This document shows positions 45,941 to 58,855 of a stretch of DNA of 64,000 nucleotides, piece by piece. The position numbers were made by a program, and so were the translations under genes. The notes beneath the pieces are model-generated. The model searched no databases. It was not told the origin of the DNA and worked only from the letters and a program-made list of their open reading frames with translations. The stretch's first letter is position 1; the number at the start of each line of letters is the position of its first letter. The stretch is from assembly GCF_000471905.2 (NCBI RefSeq), contig NW_006494789.1:8267543-8331542 (forward strand). The letters run 5' to 3'. This stretch comes from Amborella trichopoda. Taxonomy: Eukaryota; Streptophyta; Magnoliopsida; Amborellales; Amborellaceae.

Positions 45941-46800
45941 TGCATGACCTTAAACTGAACAGCCTTGGTCTAGTTGCATGTCTTTAAACTGTATGGTCCG
46001 TGCTGCATGACCTTAAGCTGTACAACAATGGTCTAGTTGAACGATCTTAAACTGCATGGTCCGTGCTACATGACCTTAAACTGCACGGCCAAGGTTTAGT
46101 TGCATGACCTTAAATTGCATGGTCCGTGCTGCATAACCTTAAATTGTACGGCCTTGGTCTAGTTGCACGACATTAAACTATGTGGTCCGCACTGCATGAC
46201 CTTAAACTGTACGGTCTTGGTCTAATTGCATGACCTTAAACTGCATGGTCCGCACTGCATGACCTTAAACTGCACGGCCTTATTCTAGTTGCACAACCTT
46301 AAACTGCATGGTCCGTGCTGCATGACCTTAAACTATATAGCCTTGGTCAAGTTGCACGACCTTAAACTGGATGGTCCGTGCTGCATGACCTTAAACTACA
46401 CGACCTTGGTCTAGTTGCACAACCTTAAACAACATGGTCCACGTTGCATGACCTTAAACTACACAGCCTTGGTCTAGTTGCACAACCTTAAACTGCATGG
46501 TTCGTGCTGCATGACCTTAAACTACACAGCTCTGGGCTTGTTGCACGACCTTAAAACTGCGTGGTCCAAACTACACGACCATAAACTATAGTGGAGGTCT
46601 AGCTGCGCGACCTAAAACTGCATGGTCCAAACTATACGACCTTAAATTGTAGCGGAGGTGCAGCTACATGACCTTAAATGCACGGTCTAAGCTATATGAC
46701 TTTGGGCCACATAGTACACATCCTTGCCACGTGATGTTAAAAGGCACCGCACTATGGTCCAAACTATATGACCTTAAACTGTAGAGGAGGTCTAGTTGCA
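45941..46800. repeat. ~63 bp two-part tandem array in element A
   Basis: The unit alternates GCATGGTCCGTGCTGCATGA with CCTTAAACTGCACGGCCTTG and GTCTAGTTGCACGACCTTAA. About 12 units are present, becoming less regular after 46550. The reverse complement matches the ~35 bp array of element B. Confidence 0.92.
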
Positions 46801-47339
46801 CGATCTTAAATCACATGATCCTTGGTTAGGTGCCTCGATCTCGCCCTCCGAATCCTTTAGGATCGAGCGGTGCATGTCTCGGGTTTTGGGGGAGACCTGG
46901 TACGTTTATGAGATCGCTCTCTCTGGAACCTCAATTGAAAATAGGGGCAGGTGTTACCAACCGGTGAGAGAGGAATTTTGAAGGTGGGTTTGGGACTTAC
47001 TCGGGATGACTCGCGTGGGCACCCTCTTTGATCACGAAGAAAGCCCCCCAAAAATAAAACTGGTTCGGAATCGCCTCCCTTGGCTTGTATTCTTCTTATT
47101 TTCTTCTTTTTTGTAATCACACACGTGCATGGAAAATGTTATGAGACAGGTGGGTCAGACCTCACCCTTTTCCTCTCTGATGAACGTACACAAGCATGCG
47201 CATTCAAAAAGAATAAAGAAAGACAGAGAGAGAAGGCCCAATCAGTGCTATGTCTCGCCGACTGACAAAAAGAGAGAGGAGACCAACCGACGTTAAGCTT
47301 CACCGATTGAATCAGAATGGGACAAATGGAGATAGAGAT

Positions 47340-47714
47340 GAGAAGAGAAGATGAGAAAGGAACAGGGAAAAGAGATAAAGAGAGAGAAAGAGAGAGAAGA
47401 GAGAGAAAACCAGTCGGTGCTAAGTCCCACTAATTGAGAGAGGACGAGAAAAACCCAATCGGTGCTAGGTCTCGCCGTCTAACAGAGGAAGAGGGAGAAG
47501 AGAAAGAGAGAGAAAGAGAGAGGAGAGGAGAGAGAAGAGAGAAAGAGAGAAAGAAGAGAGAGAAAGAGGGAGAAGAGAGATAAAGAGAGAGAATAGAGAA
47601 AGATAAAGAAGGGGAGAGAAGAGAGAGAAAAAGAGAGAAGAGAGAGATAGAGAGAAAAGAAGGAGAGAGAGGGAGGAGAAAGTTGCCTGCCCGAAGGGAA
47701 CCAGCCCTTTTTTC

Positions 47715-47746
<32 letters not shown>

Positions 47747-47755
47747 CCAGACATA
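47340..47755. repeat. GA-rich then CT-rich tracts in element B 3' LTR
   Basis: Long GAGAGAGA/GAAGAGAGA runs (47340-47690) carry two copies of an AAACCAGTCGGTGCTAAGTC-type unit and are followed by a (CT)n run (47715-47750). The frames here are low-complexity. Confidence 0.9.
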
Positions 47756-47840
47756 CTCATAGGCTCAAGAAAGGAATCAAATTCAATCTTCAAAATGTCA
47801 ACTGAACGTCGAGAGGTCTTATTTACAATGTGGCAGTGCC

Positions 47841-47851
47841 TATTTATATAG
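47841..47851 (-). promoter_or_regulatory. Probable LTR promoter TATA box, element B
   Basis: The minus strand reads CTATATAAATA, at the same place as the TATA box of element A's LTR and upstream of the GA tract. Confidence 0.6.
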
Positions 47852-49060
47852 AAGTGCCCAAACATGGGTGGATTGATCAAAATTAGATTTAATTGTTGAA
47901 AATTAAGATTTAATTGAATTCATAAAAATTCTAAAAATGGGTTCAAAAGGACTGTTTTGCCCTTGCCTAACCATGTGTGAAATTCTAGAACAGTCTCTAC
48001 TGCTGCCCGAGAACTTGCGTGATCTTCCGTGGCTGACCCGAGATTATGTTGATGCCCGTTTGATCGAAAGACTATTGTTTTCTTATAGGGCTCGACATGA
48101 AGATCGTTTTGATACCAACTTCGAGCCATGAATCATGTTTTTAAGCCATGATCACGAGACTTGAAATTTGTTTGAATCTTGGAAACTATTGATCAATAGT
48201 GTGCTCGTTCCTTGATGCTTTTCTGTAATTTTTGAGTCGTAGTGCACTAAGCATGCTGTCACGATCGCGTGGCAACAAAAGGGACGCGATTTAGAGCTTG
48301 AACGAAAATTTTGTAGCTTTTAAGTTTCGGTAGGAATCTAGAATCCGCGGCCTGAATTTCAGTTACTTCGTTGGCTTTGTGCATGAAATCTTACAGTCCA
48401 TCATGTACGGGGTTCGGGCCAATGGTAGTCCTGGACCTTACGCACATAATGGAATTGGTTTCGCATTGATCCGTTGCGCGAGTGTCGTGTTTTAGTCCAT
48501 TGAGCGTGGAGTGTCGCTGCTGAATTTTTTGGAATTTCTTCACAGATCGACAACTTCTCTCTAGATTTTCTCCCTATTTCGACATCGTCTTGGGACGTGC
48601 CACATATCGACTTGTTCGTCTTGATGAAATGAATACACTCACCAAATTTATGAGTGATCAAACTTGGAACAAGTGAGATACATGTCCCAAAAGTGATTGC
48701 CCATGACTGTAAAAACAACCACCTTTAATGGTGTTTTGGTGCAGTGAGGCCACACAAAAATAGTGTGCGACCCCTCCTTTTTAAATGGTTTGCTCATATC
48801 TTTGTTTTAGAGTGTTCGATTAAGCCGAAACTTGGCCCATAGGGGTTTTCAAAAAATGTTTTCATGTGTTCACTGCCTTAGACATGTCTGATCGCGATGA
48901 AACTTGGTAGGTGGTCTTTTGGAGTGCTAATGATGATCTTGACCAATTTTGGTGCCATTCTAAGACTGTCAGGAATTTTCACTATTTTGTAAGCTTTATT
49001 AACCTGCTTCCTACTAAGGACTAAGGTGCTGAAACAAACGTTCAAACAACTTGCCCTGCT

Positions 49061-50620
49061 GAATGTTGTGCCTCAAGGGAAGTGAGAAGGACAATAATTT
49101 GGATAGTTTCCTTTGAATTTTAATTTTTTCTTTCCTAACCATAAAACCACCTGAACGTCGAGGAGATTCATGTAATGGTGTAACTAGGCTGCTCAGACGT
49201 AGGGATGCATTGTTCGCGGGTCCGTCCACGAAGACTTTAGGGGGAGAAGATAATTTTTTGAGGGATCTTATCGAAGTCCTCACTCTCGTGCAGATTGTTT
49301 GTGATTCTAAATCTGAGGATTTTGTACGGACCTTGTCAGTTAGAATCGGGCTCATCTGGTAATTGAATGCAATGATGAATGGAACTGTTCCCATTTTGTC
49401 TGAGTTCGTTGGTTTTCTTTGGTAGGCGTTGTTTGCTACTACACCAGGTTTTCTTTTAACATTTAGAGTACCATTTGGTCCTTGACTATAGGGTCCAATC
49501 GAGGGGAGTGTTAGCCAGTCCCAAAGGTTTAAGCTTGTCGGCTAGGCGAGCTAAAGTCTTTGGTAGGTTCTCCCCTTGCCTTTTCAATTTATTGCCTTTA
49601 TAATGTTTGTTTCTTAGAGTGTAATTTTGACCTCATGAGAATAATGTTCTTCCTCATGAGACTTGTCTTGCCGTCTTCGCGAGTCTTCTATCTTTCAAGT
49701 CCTTTTGCAACTGAACTCAGGTTGTCAGAATCTTTTCCTTGAAGCTCATGTTTTTGGGTTCTTGGATTTTATGTCGCTAAGGATTTTCTTCTTTTGAGTG
49801 AGGATTGAAGTCGCCTATTGAGGTGAGAGTTGGATCTACCTATTTATTTATCCAAGCATCCTTTGCTGATTTTCGCTTGGTCTTGAGAAGCAGTGCCTTA
49901 ATGACGGTTTTCACCAACTTCTTTTTATGGGGTTCTTTTACCCATGACTTTCTGGTCATGTCCACCCTTTTTTTAAAATTTTTGCTCACGATGCCCTTTC
50001 GGGTTTTCAGTGTGCCTTTTTTTTTTATTCACGGAACTCCTATACTCATGGTTTCGTGACCATGCCCGTTCGTCATTTTTACTCATAGTGTTCCCTTGTT
50101 CAAGTATACACTATGCCCGTTATTCTTTTCTCTTTTCCTTTATGAAGGTGTGTGTAAGGTCACTCCTCCGGGACCTGTGCGAAATAGTTTAACATCATGC
50201 GATCTGAACATACACTATGGTTTAAGTTCATAAAGATGGACCATGATGGTGATGGATGGTAGTCTATGAAAGCCATGGAGTGAGTATGGTGGTGGTTTCG
50301 CTCACTTGGGGAGATGGCTCGGGGCTACCTATGAGAGGTGGACGAAGTATGAAATGTGAGTGGACGATGGTGACCCACTAACTTACAACGAGTATGGATG
50401 ACAGGATGGTTCGCCTTTTTTTGAGCATGGGTGAGACTCATTGGGGAATGAGGCATGGTGATGAAATGAATGAACTCACTGAGGAGGTAATGAAGGTGGT
50501 GAGCGCACACTATCAGGTAGGTTAGGAAAGGCAGCTGTGAAAGTGCAAGTAAAGGCATGTGCGCGTATGCGAGGGCGAGTTTATGGTCATGCCTCCGTGA
50601 CCTAGGCAAAGTAGTTTATC
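49061..50620 (-). other. Element B 3'-most internal region, unclassified
   Basis: This stretch has no counterpart in A inside the window. Frames on both strands are short; the longest (49014-49394 minus, 49805-50059 plus) match no family I know. TACTCATGGTTT-like and ATGGTGGTG-like words recur near 50040-50500. Confidence 0.45.
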
Positions 50621-50639
50621 ATCATGCTAGTAGGATGTG

Positions 50640-51900
50640 CACGATGGTTTAAGGTCATAGAGCTGGACCGTGGTGGCTGAGCCTTTTAACGTTATGCGGC
50701 TAGGACGGGTGCTATGGTTTAAGTTCACACAACTACACCGTGGTTATGTAGTTTAAAGTCATACGACTAGGACCATGCAGTTTAAGGTCGTGCAACTAGG
50801 CCTCTGCTATAGTTTAAAGTCTTATAGTTTGGACCATGGTGTTGTGTAGTTTAAGGTCATGCAATATAGACCATCGCTATAGTTTAAGGTCATATAGTTT
50901 GGACCATGGTGGAGTGAAATTTAAGGTCATGCAGCATGGACCGAGGCTATGCAGTTTTAGGGTCGTGTAGTACGGACCGAGGCTGTGAAATTTAGGGTCG
51001 TGCAGCATGGACAGAGGTTGTCAAGTTTAGGGTCGTACCTCATGAACCAAGGCTGTGTAGTTTAGGGTCGTGCAACACAAACCAAGGCTGTGCAGTTTAG
51101 GGTCGTGCAACACGTATCGAGGCTATGCAATTTAGGGTCATGTAGCACAGGGTGAGGCTATGCAGGTTAGGGTCGTGCAGCACTGACCGGGGCTGTGCAG
51201 TTTAGGGTCTTGTAGCACGGACCGAGGCTGTGGAGTTTAGGGTCATGTAGCACGGACCGAGGCTGTGCAGTTTAAGGTTGTGCAACATGAATCGAGGCTG
51301 TACAGTTTAGGGTCGTGCAGCACAGACCGAGGTTGTGTACTTTAGGGTCGTGCAGCATGGACTCAGGCTGTGCAGTTTAGGGTCGTGTAGCACAAACTGA
51401 GGCTATGCAGTTTGGGGTCGTGCAGCACATACTGAGGTTGTGCAGTATAGGGTCGTGCAACACAGACAGAGGCTGTGCAGTTTCGGGTCATGCAACACGG
51501 ACTGAGGCTGTGCAGCATGGACCAAGGCTGTACAGTTTAGGGTCGTGCAACATGGACTGAGGCTGTGCAGTTTAGGGTCGTGCAACACAGTTTGAGGCTA
51601 TATAGTTTAGGGTCGTGTAGCATGGACCGAGACTCTATAGTTTAGGGTCGTGCAACACGGATCGAGGTTGTGCAGTTTAGGGTCGTATAGTACGGATCAA
51701 GGCTATGTAGTTTAGGGTCGTGTAGCATGGACCGAGGCTGTGCAATTTAGGGTCATGCAGCATGGACCGAGGCTTTACAGTTTAGGGTCATGCAGCATGG
51801 ACCGAGGCTGGGCTGTTTAGGTCGTGCAGCATGGACTGAGGCTATACAACATGGATTGAGGCTGGGCAGTTTAGGGTCGTGCAGCATGGACCAAGGTAGG
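50640..51900. repeat. ~35 bp tandem array in element B
   Basis: The unit is GTGCAGTTTAGGGTCGTGCA, GCACGGACCGAGGCT, repeated roughly 30 times with point changes. The first part (50640-50940) has longer, looser units like those in A. All frames here translate the repeat. Confidence 0.93.
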
Positions 51901-54330
51901 TCACCATGTAGGTGGAGCTCCATGGGGAATAGGTCTGTGGATGACATATTGACTCCTTAGGGTTAAAATGGTCAAGGCCATTCATAAACTGAAGGCTTAG
52001 ATGGAAATGGTGATCTAATGAAGGCTGGTCAAGAGCGGTAGTCTTCACTAGGGTTTAAAAGAGGTAAGCATACTCTTTGGAGAATTGGCTTGTGAAGATA
52101 ACGCGAGTCCTTAGGGATAAGATAGCTTGGTGTGAAATAGACCCATCAGGAATTGAAGAGATAAGAATGACCCTAACCCCACTGGAGACAATCAGTATGG
52201 GTGTGACTCCTACTGAGGGATGAGGTATAGCTCTTGACTTCATTTGGGAAGTCACGGTTTGGGTGCAACGGCCCGTGTGTAACTCCACTTGGGATGACAC
52301 ATCATGGCTTGGGTGCAACTTCACTAGGGAATAGTGGTAGGGCGTACACTGCTAGAAATACGGTCGGGCGCCACATGTAACGCCAATGGTTTATTGCGAA
52401 TATTCTGGCGCTGAGTTCTCACAACATAAACGGTGCTGGGTTGTTAAAGATTCAGTTGGTGTTGTGAACGACCCGTGATGTTATTTGAACTCAATTGGTG
52501 TTGTGTTAACCGGAGCTAGGGTCATTTCTGAAAACACATCCGACGTTAAGTCAATCGGCACTAAGGTTGTATTTGGAAACTCACCCGGCGCTAAGTGAAC
52601 CGACACTAGGGTCGTATTGAAATTTACACACGGCGCTAAGTCAATCGACGTTGGGGATGAGAGTTACCTCGAGCCTCGGGTCAAGGCCAGACCCGGCTCA
52701 TTGTTGCTTGGCTTCCTTTGGACGCAACGAGAACTCCAAGTTTGTGAGGAGCATTTGAGGGCAACGTAGTTTATATAAGGGAGTAAAATCCCGTTTTCCC
52801 TTATTTTTCACCAAGGGTAAACACTTAAGCAACAATTTTCTTTAATAGTGAGGAGAGGGTGTGCTTGCTTGAAGTTCCGACAAGCAGTAAGACTTTAGCA
52901 GGAGTTTTGCAGGGAAGATTCTTCGGCAAACAGAAGGATTCCAGTAAGGGTCTTGCAGAGAAAACCTTCGACGTGTGGACTTTGCCCGGAATTGGCGAAG
53001 TTGCAGAGAGAGTAATAGGGTGAGGAGAATCCTCTGGGAAGTTTTATGCGAAAGAGAGGAAATTTCAGGCGAAGTTTTCCTTTATGGTAGGGATTTTTAG
53101 GGGTTTCAAGGCGATTGTCGAAGTTTTTCGGCACTGCTCGTGGTGTTGTAGAAGTTTTCAAGAGGGAATTTTGCAAGAGTTTTCCAATGAGGTTCAGGTG
53201 ACACTCAGGCCAAAAACACGGGCGGGAAAGTTCTTCAGTGGGTTTTCGACCGTATAGGAAACATTTCGGTGGGAGACGAACCGTCGCAGGGGGTGGGCCG
53301 TACGATTGTAGGAGGTGAATCGTCGTGGGGAAGGCGTACGGTTAGTGATGGTTTGGCCTTCAACCTTGGAAATTGTGTGACCATTAAGGAGGTGAAAAAT
53401 GAGGAGTCTTGGGAGGCGAACAGTCGTGACAGAGTCGACGCTAACAAAACTGCAACTGGCGCTGAGGCAACCGGCGCTGATGGTTTGGAGTGATGACACA
53501 ACTAGAGCTGAACCTCAAGAAAGGAAACCGGCACTAAGGGCTAGGAGCACAACTGACGCTGGCCTTTAGAGAACACAACTGACGTTGGCTTCAGTCGGCG
53601 CTCATCAGCACATGTGGCTTATCACGATGCAAAGAAAGATGTTCGCATAGGGCGGTAAGTCATGTGAGGGGTTCGCGGCGCTCAACGATGAGCAACGTAC
53701 GACAATGTTCATGGGTCGGCAAAAAGTGGCGAAGGATGGGGCGTGGCTTATGGTACCTGTTGGTAGCCAAATTCTCAAGGACAACAATGAGGTCCATGTT
53801 ATTCTGTAAAAGGGCATCCACTGTGAACTGGGCATGCTTTCCATCATAGGTCAGCTCTTTGCCAGGGTAGCCCCTCTTGTATGTTTGATATATATGTCGA
53901 ATGGATCCTACGTCGTACGTTTGACATACCTGTCTGATGAGGTATCTAGCTTGTATGTTTGACATACTCGTCGGATGGACTGAGGCTAACTTCTTGGAGT
54001 GGCTTTGCTTTGTCTTCTAGCCTGTAACCATCCTCTTACTCGTCGGATGAGGTAAAGCTAACTCTCCAAGTTGTTTCACTTCTTCTTCGTGAGGAGGGTC
54101 TTTCTTTGGTGGGACCGGCATTTGTTTTGGCCTGTAACCGTCCTCTTATTCTCAGATGCAAGAGCAAGAGTACAAGTTTTGGCTTGTAACCATCCTCTTA
54201 TCCTCAGATGCAAGACACATGTAACCTCCCTAGTAATGGGTTATTGTAACTCATTTTTACTGCAAAAACAAAAAGTTAGCATTTTGTTTGGACTATCTTT
54301 CTTGCTTTCACGTTGAGTCCCTTTCTTTTG
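51901..54330 (-). other. Element B 3' internal region, non-coding
   Basis: It matches element A 43400-45900 in inverse orientation. Words such as CGGCGCTAAGT and CCGGCGCTGA recur at 52430-52660 and 53450-53600. No frame is conserved between A and B. Confidence 0.6.
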
Positions 54331-54338
54331 AATACACA

Positions 54339-55206
54339 TCACGTATAATACTTCTTTAGGTATTGCCCATTGATAGGGGGCATCGCCACTTTTCCATCAA
54401 GATGTGCCAATATGTAGGCTCCGTTGGGCGAGACCTTTTTTATTGTAAAGGGATCGTCCCACTTAGGCTCAAACTTCCCTTTACATCGGTCATACATAAC
54501 AATAGGCCTCTTGACCACTAAGACTATATCACCACGGGTGAATGAGCGAATCTTGACAGAGTTGTCAAAAGCCCTCTTCATTCTCCCTTGGTTGAGTTTA
54601 AGGTTCTGCTGAGCCTCTAGCCTCTTTCCATGGAGTGCATCCAATTCTAGATATCGGAGCTTGACTCTCTCATCTTTGGTTATTACTTGGTGAATAACTA
54701 CTCGCAATGAAGGGATCTGTATTTCAAGAGGTAAAACTGCTTCACCCTCATAGACTAGAGAATAAGGAGTGGAATCGGTAGTATTTCGTGTAGTAGTATG
54801 ATATGCCCACAGTGCTTCGGGAACCTACTCATGCCAGTTCTTCCTTGTTTTTGATACTAACTTTCTTAAGACATTGCACAGACTGGACTGGATTGGTCTG
54901 ACAATGGCCCACAATTTAGGAGTCATCATACAAAATCTTATAGAGTTTAGGATCAGACTAGTGCAGTCTACAAATGCCTGAGTGGACTTCTTCTAGCACT
55001 TTATTTGCACCATGGATGTCGGCGCATCTAAGAAGAATGTCATCAAACGACCATCTGAAGAGAGCATCTCCCTCAAGGAGGGTATACTTGGTAGACATTC
55101 GCCGTATGCTGTTGCATTCGGTATGATCTTCTGGGAGCCTGCCATACTTTAGGAAACTGGTGATGGGTCCTCTCCAATCTTCTACCTGCTCAATTTCTGC
55201 ACACAT
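54339..55206 (-). pseudogene. Integrase of element B, core deleted
   Basis: The N-terminal part (55206 to about 54960) ends at EEVHSGICRLH; the C-terminal part (54707-54339) keeps RPIVMYDRCKGKFEPKWDDP. Between them most of the catalytic core is lost compared with A (42460-42920). A piece of the second-aspartate block survives at 54886-54935 in reversed orientation. It cannot be active. Confidence 0.85.
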
Positions 55207-55266
55207 TGGGTCAAAGAATTATGGTTATTGGTTTTGACCCTTAGCTGCTTGACTCTGTGCTATTTC

Positions 55267-56466
55267 TTATTCAGTCTTGATTACTTCTTTAGCTAACATA
55301 ACTGCTCCAAATGGATAAGGAGGGCACTCGGGGAAAATATTTCTCTCGTCATCTGCATCGACCTCGGTTCTTAGTTCAATGTGTATCCATTCTGCCACCC
55401 AGACAAGCGTGGGCCCTGATGAGGATAATTGAATTGTAGCACCGATTTTTGCAAGTGTGTCAGCCTTTGAGTTTAGCTTTCTGAGGATGTGACTCAGGGA
55501 TACGTCCTCAAACTGAGCCATATATGATTTTGCAGTATCGTGATAAGGCTTGAGAGTGTCTTTTCTCACATCATAAATCCCTTTGATCTGTCGAATAACC
55601 AACTCAGAGTCACCATGGATCTTGAGCTGTGCCAAGTCGAGGTTGAAGGCTATCTCCAGTCCGATTATAAGGGTCTGATATTCTTCCTCATTATGAGAAC
55701 CAGCTTGATCAAGAGAGAAAGAATGTGAAAATATTCCTCCTCTTGGACTCAGAAATACTACTCTGGTGCCTCCTCGATTTGATTGGAAGGCTCTGTTGAA
55801 GTACAATTCCCACACAAGAGCAAGGTCAGCGCAAAATACTTCTTCATCAGGGAAGTCGCTTGATAGAGGAGATTCTATCGATACAGGGTGTGCTGCGAGA
55901 AAGTCAGCCAAGATCTGGCTCTTGATGGCCTTTTGTTGGACATACGTGATGTTGAACTCCATCAGCAATAGTGCCCACTTAGCCAGGCATCCCGATAAGC
56001 ATGGGCGTGTCATGAGAAACTTTACAGGATCAACTTTCGATATAAGTTTCACTTCTTGATGTAGCAAGTAATGGCGGAGTTTTTGTACTGCGAAGATTAG
56101 GGTCAGACACATCTTCTCAATAGGGGAATAATTCTTCTCGACCCCTTGCATCCTGTGACCGAGGTAATATAATGCGGTTTCTTTTCCTTCCTCATTGTTT
56201 TATGCCAACAATGCTCCGAGGGACTCATCTAAAGTAGTCACATATACAATGAGGGGTTGTCCTAATATTGGTCTCAAGAATACTGGAGGATTGAGTAAAT
56301 AATGCTTGATGTCGTCAAGGTCTGCCTGACATGCTTTATCCCAGATGAATGGGGTATCTTTCTTTAGCAGGTGTGTAAAGGGTTTACAGCGACCTAAGAG
56401 GTTGGAGATGAACCTGCAAATGTAGGCCAGTTGCCCTAGGAGGGAGAGCAGTTCTTGAAGTGTCAT
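55267..56466 (-). pseudogene. Tandem RNase H domains of element B
   Basis: The first RNase H runs from the connection region (56466-56200, with DTPFIWDKACQADL and DESLGALLA) into 56151, MQGVEKNYSPIEKM then FAVQKLRHYLL. It is followed by WALLLMEFNITYVQQKAIKS and QILADFLAAHPV. The second RNase H (about 55850-55450) has GSHNEEEYQTLIIGLEIA, IHGDSELVIRQIKG and LRKLNSKADTLAKIG. The 294-codon frame 56151-55267 is intact across the second domain, making this the best preserved part of B. Confidence 0.88.
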
Positions 56467-57992
56467 CGGTTATGGAATTTCTTGGATTGCTTTGATCTTG
56501 ACTGGCTCGACTTCAAGCCCTCGATTTTTGATGACAAACCCCAAGGACTTTTCGAAGCACACACCGAAAGTGCATTTCAGCGGGTTTATTTTAAGTTGCT
56601 GAAGACACAAATGCTCGAATACCTTCTCAAGGTCTCTCATGTGAGCATCTGCCTCTTCAGACTTTACCACCAAATCGTCTACATAGCATTCCACTTCTTT
56701 GTGTATCATGTCTTTGAAAATGGTTGCCATTGCTCTCTGATATGTGGCATAAGCATTCTTTAATCCAAAAGGCATCATTGTGTAAAATAAGACCCCTTTG
56801 GGAGTTAAGAATGCAGTGGCCTATTCATCTTCAAGCGCCACCCTTATCTGATTATAGCCGGAGTATCCGTCCATGAAGGAAAAGGTTTGATAGTGAGCGG
56901 TAGAGTCGATGAGCATCTTGGTGAATGGAAACGGGAAGTCATCCTTGGGCAGACGGTATTCAAACTGTGAAAGTCAATACATACCCTGATTTTACCATTC
57001 TTCTTCTTGACCGGAGCAACATTTGCTAGCCATATCGGGTACTTGACTTTGCGAATAGAGCCTGCTTATTTAAGTTTAATCACCTCGGCGTCTATCTGCA
57101 TCTCAAGGTCAGTTCTAATCCTTCTAGATTTTTGTTTGATGGGTTTGATAGTCAGATCGATGACGATATGGTGAACAACTACTTGAGGGTCTAAGTCGGG
57201 CATCTCATGATAATGCCAAGCAAAGATGTCACGGTTTGCTAACAAGAAGGTAGTGAAATGCTCTTTCTCCTTTGGAGACATATTTACTGAAATGAAAGTG
57301 GGTCTGGGACTTGCTTCATCTTCAAGATTTATTTCTTTGAGTTCGCCAGCTGTGGCCTGACCACCTTCTTCCCATTTTTCTAAGGCCTCTTGGAACTCTT
57401 GATCATTATTTTCAGAGGTCTTTTCAACAACCTCAAGCGCAGGGACCCGTGACCTTGACATCTCTGCTTCCAATAGGGTTCTAGAGCATGTCATGATTTC
57501 TCTGCCTTTCTCGAATCGAGGGACAAAAGGGTCGACCTCAAACATGGGAAGCCAATCAGGCTGCAGGAGCTTGTTTTGGGGTTCAGCAAAGGTTCGACGT
57601 GAAGTGTCCTCGTGTGAATCACACGACCCTTGCGCAGATATGTGTAGTGCTTGCCTCGTAATGACTTGCGCTTCATAGACTTATATCATATGGCAAGCCT
57701 CTTGAGAATAAAAACTTTGCTCCCTTGATTCTCTCAGCATTTGCTCGAAGTTGGGCTCAGGGGGCCACTGGGGTTTCCTTGGCTTTGACTTCTTGCGCTT
57801 CTTTGAAGAAGGTGGTCCTGCCTTGACTTTAGCTACTAGGGCATCAACAGTTGTTAATAATCCTGTTGCCAGCATCAAGGTCTTTCTCAATCGCTTCCGT
57901 TGTGTCTTAGTTATGTTCAATCCCTCAAGTTCTCTATCAAGAGCATCGAAGTTCGGACATATCAAGGTTGTACCTGTAGGATACATAGACAA
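56467..57992 (-). pseudogene. Pol leader and reverse transcriptase of element B
   Basis: The leader 57992-57681 and the pre-RT segment 57545-57066 (TCSRTLLEAEMSRS, NRDIFAWHYHEMPDLDP, KQKSRRIRTDLEMQIDAEV) are intact blocks. The palm region is broken by frameshifts between 57065 and 56779, then resumes with MMPFGLKNAYATYQRAM and CYVDDLVVKSEE (YVDD codons at 56685-56674). As in A, no protease active-site motif is visible. Confidence 0.87.
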
Positions 57993-58855
57993 GGAAGAAT
58001 GAGAAACAGGGGAAGAAAGAGGAGTAGGGTTAGAAGGTGGGGGACTTTTAAGGTCGTTACCCTCATCAAATCGATCTGGGTAGCTTTTTACATCATCACC
58101 AGAGTTGGACGGGTGTAGGGGATCTTTTAGCTCTTTCCCCTGATTAGACTATTGAGAGTGCTTTTAACGTCATCACCCTCATTGGACGTGTGCTGAGCGG
58201 GAAGTGAGATGGGAGCATCCTCTTAACAGGATGAAGAAGGAAAAATGATTGTCTCAGGGATGAAGTCCAGCAAGGTTGGCGATGGGGGAAGGGGCCTGAT
58301 AAATTCTTGCTCGACTCTAAGTTGAGCGGTCTTGTTTCTTCGGTGAGCAACCATTAGTGCCCGTCTCTTTCTGATTTTCTGATGTGATGTCTGATTCGTC
58401 TTGCTGAGGTGGGAACCACTCTAGCTTGACGAACCACTTATCGTCTTAAGGACTTGAGTCTGCTTCGGCCATGGTAGATTATCCATGCCTGGGAATCCAA
58501 GGGTTCCATAGAGTCTTGATTCATTGATGGGAACATCCTGGTTTGTGAGATCTTCTTGCCCCGATGGAGTAGTGATTTGGGGATCAGTTACGGGGAGATT
58601 GCAAAATTCTTGACACTCCCTCATCTTCGCTACAAAGATATCAAGGAAAGTGGTGCATTTTGACAAATAATGACCTCTTATTTGATGGAATGGGCACCAA
58701 TGATCTTCAGTCTCCTTAGCAAAGCGACGGGGTTGCCTTCCTGAAATCTTAGAATGAAGAAAGCGTGGAGGATATCAGGCATTTCGTCTTCCTCTTGAAT
58801 GATTATGACATGGGAGGCTTCAGCTGCCCGGAAGGCCTTCTTCAAATCTTCAAGC
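57993..58855 (-). pseudogene. Region between gag and pol leader, element B
   Basis: Short frames (58666-58421, 58350-58144) lie where the end of gag and a protease would be expected in Tat elements. I see no aspartic protease motif. The plus strand of element A resumes homology at about 58120, marking the right edge of A's deletion. Confidence 0.5.

Larger units (their letters stand above)
37679..46822 (+). mobile_element. Tat-type Ty3/gypsy element A (plus strand, gag-deleted)
   Basis: The element consists of a 5' LTR (about 37679-39090), a jump straight into the pol leader, RT, RNase H, a second RNase H and integrase (39320-43400), then a long non-coding 3' region with tandem repeats (43400-46822). 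Gag, the primer binding site and U5 are missing compared with element B. The sequence stops abruptly at the LTR end of B, so A's remaining 3' part should lie beyond the right end of B, outside the window. All coding segments have stops or frameshifts. Confidence 0.8.
46823..49060 (-). repeat. 3' LTR of element B, ~2.2 kb
   Basis: The left part (46823-47215) matches 62270-62650 in the 5' LTR in the same orientation, including TTACCAACCGGTGAGAGAGG and GATCACGAAGAAAGCCCCC. The right part matches element A's LTR in inverse orientation. The right edge is approximate, because no clean polypurine tract was seen there. Confidence 0.8.

Noticed and set aside
49014..49394. 126-codon minus-strand frame at the edge of the B 3' LTR
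   Set aside because: It crosses the probable LTR boundary and shows no recognisable domain. A plant mobile domain was considered but its motifs are not there.
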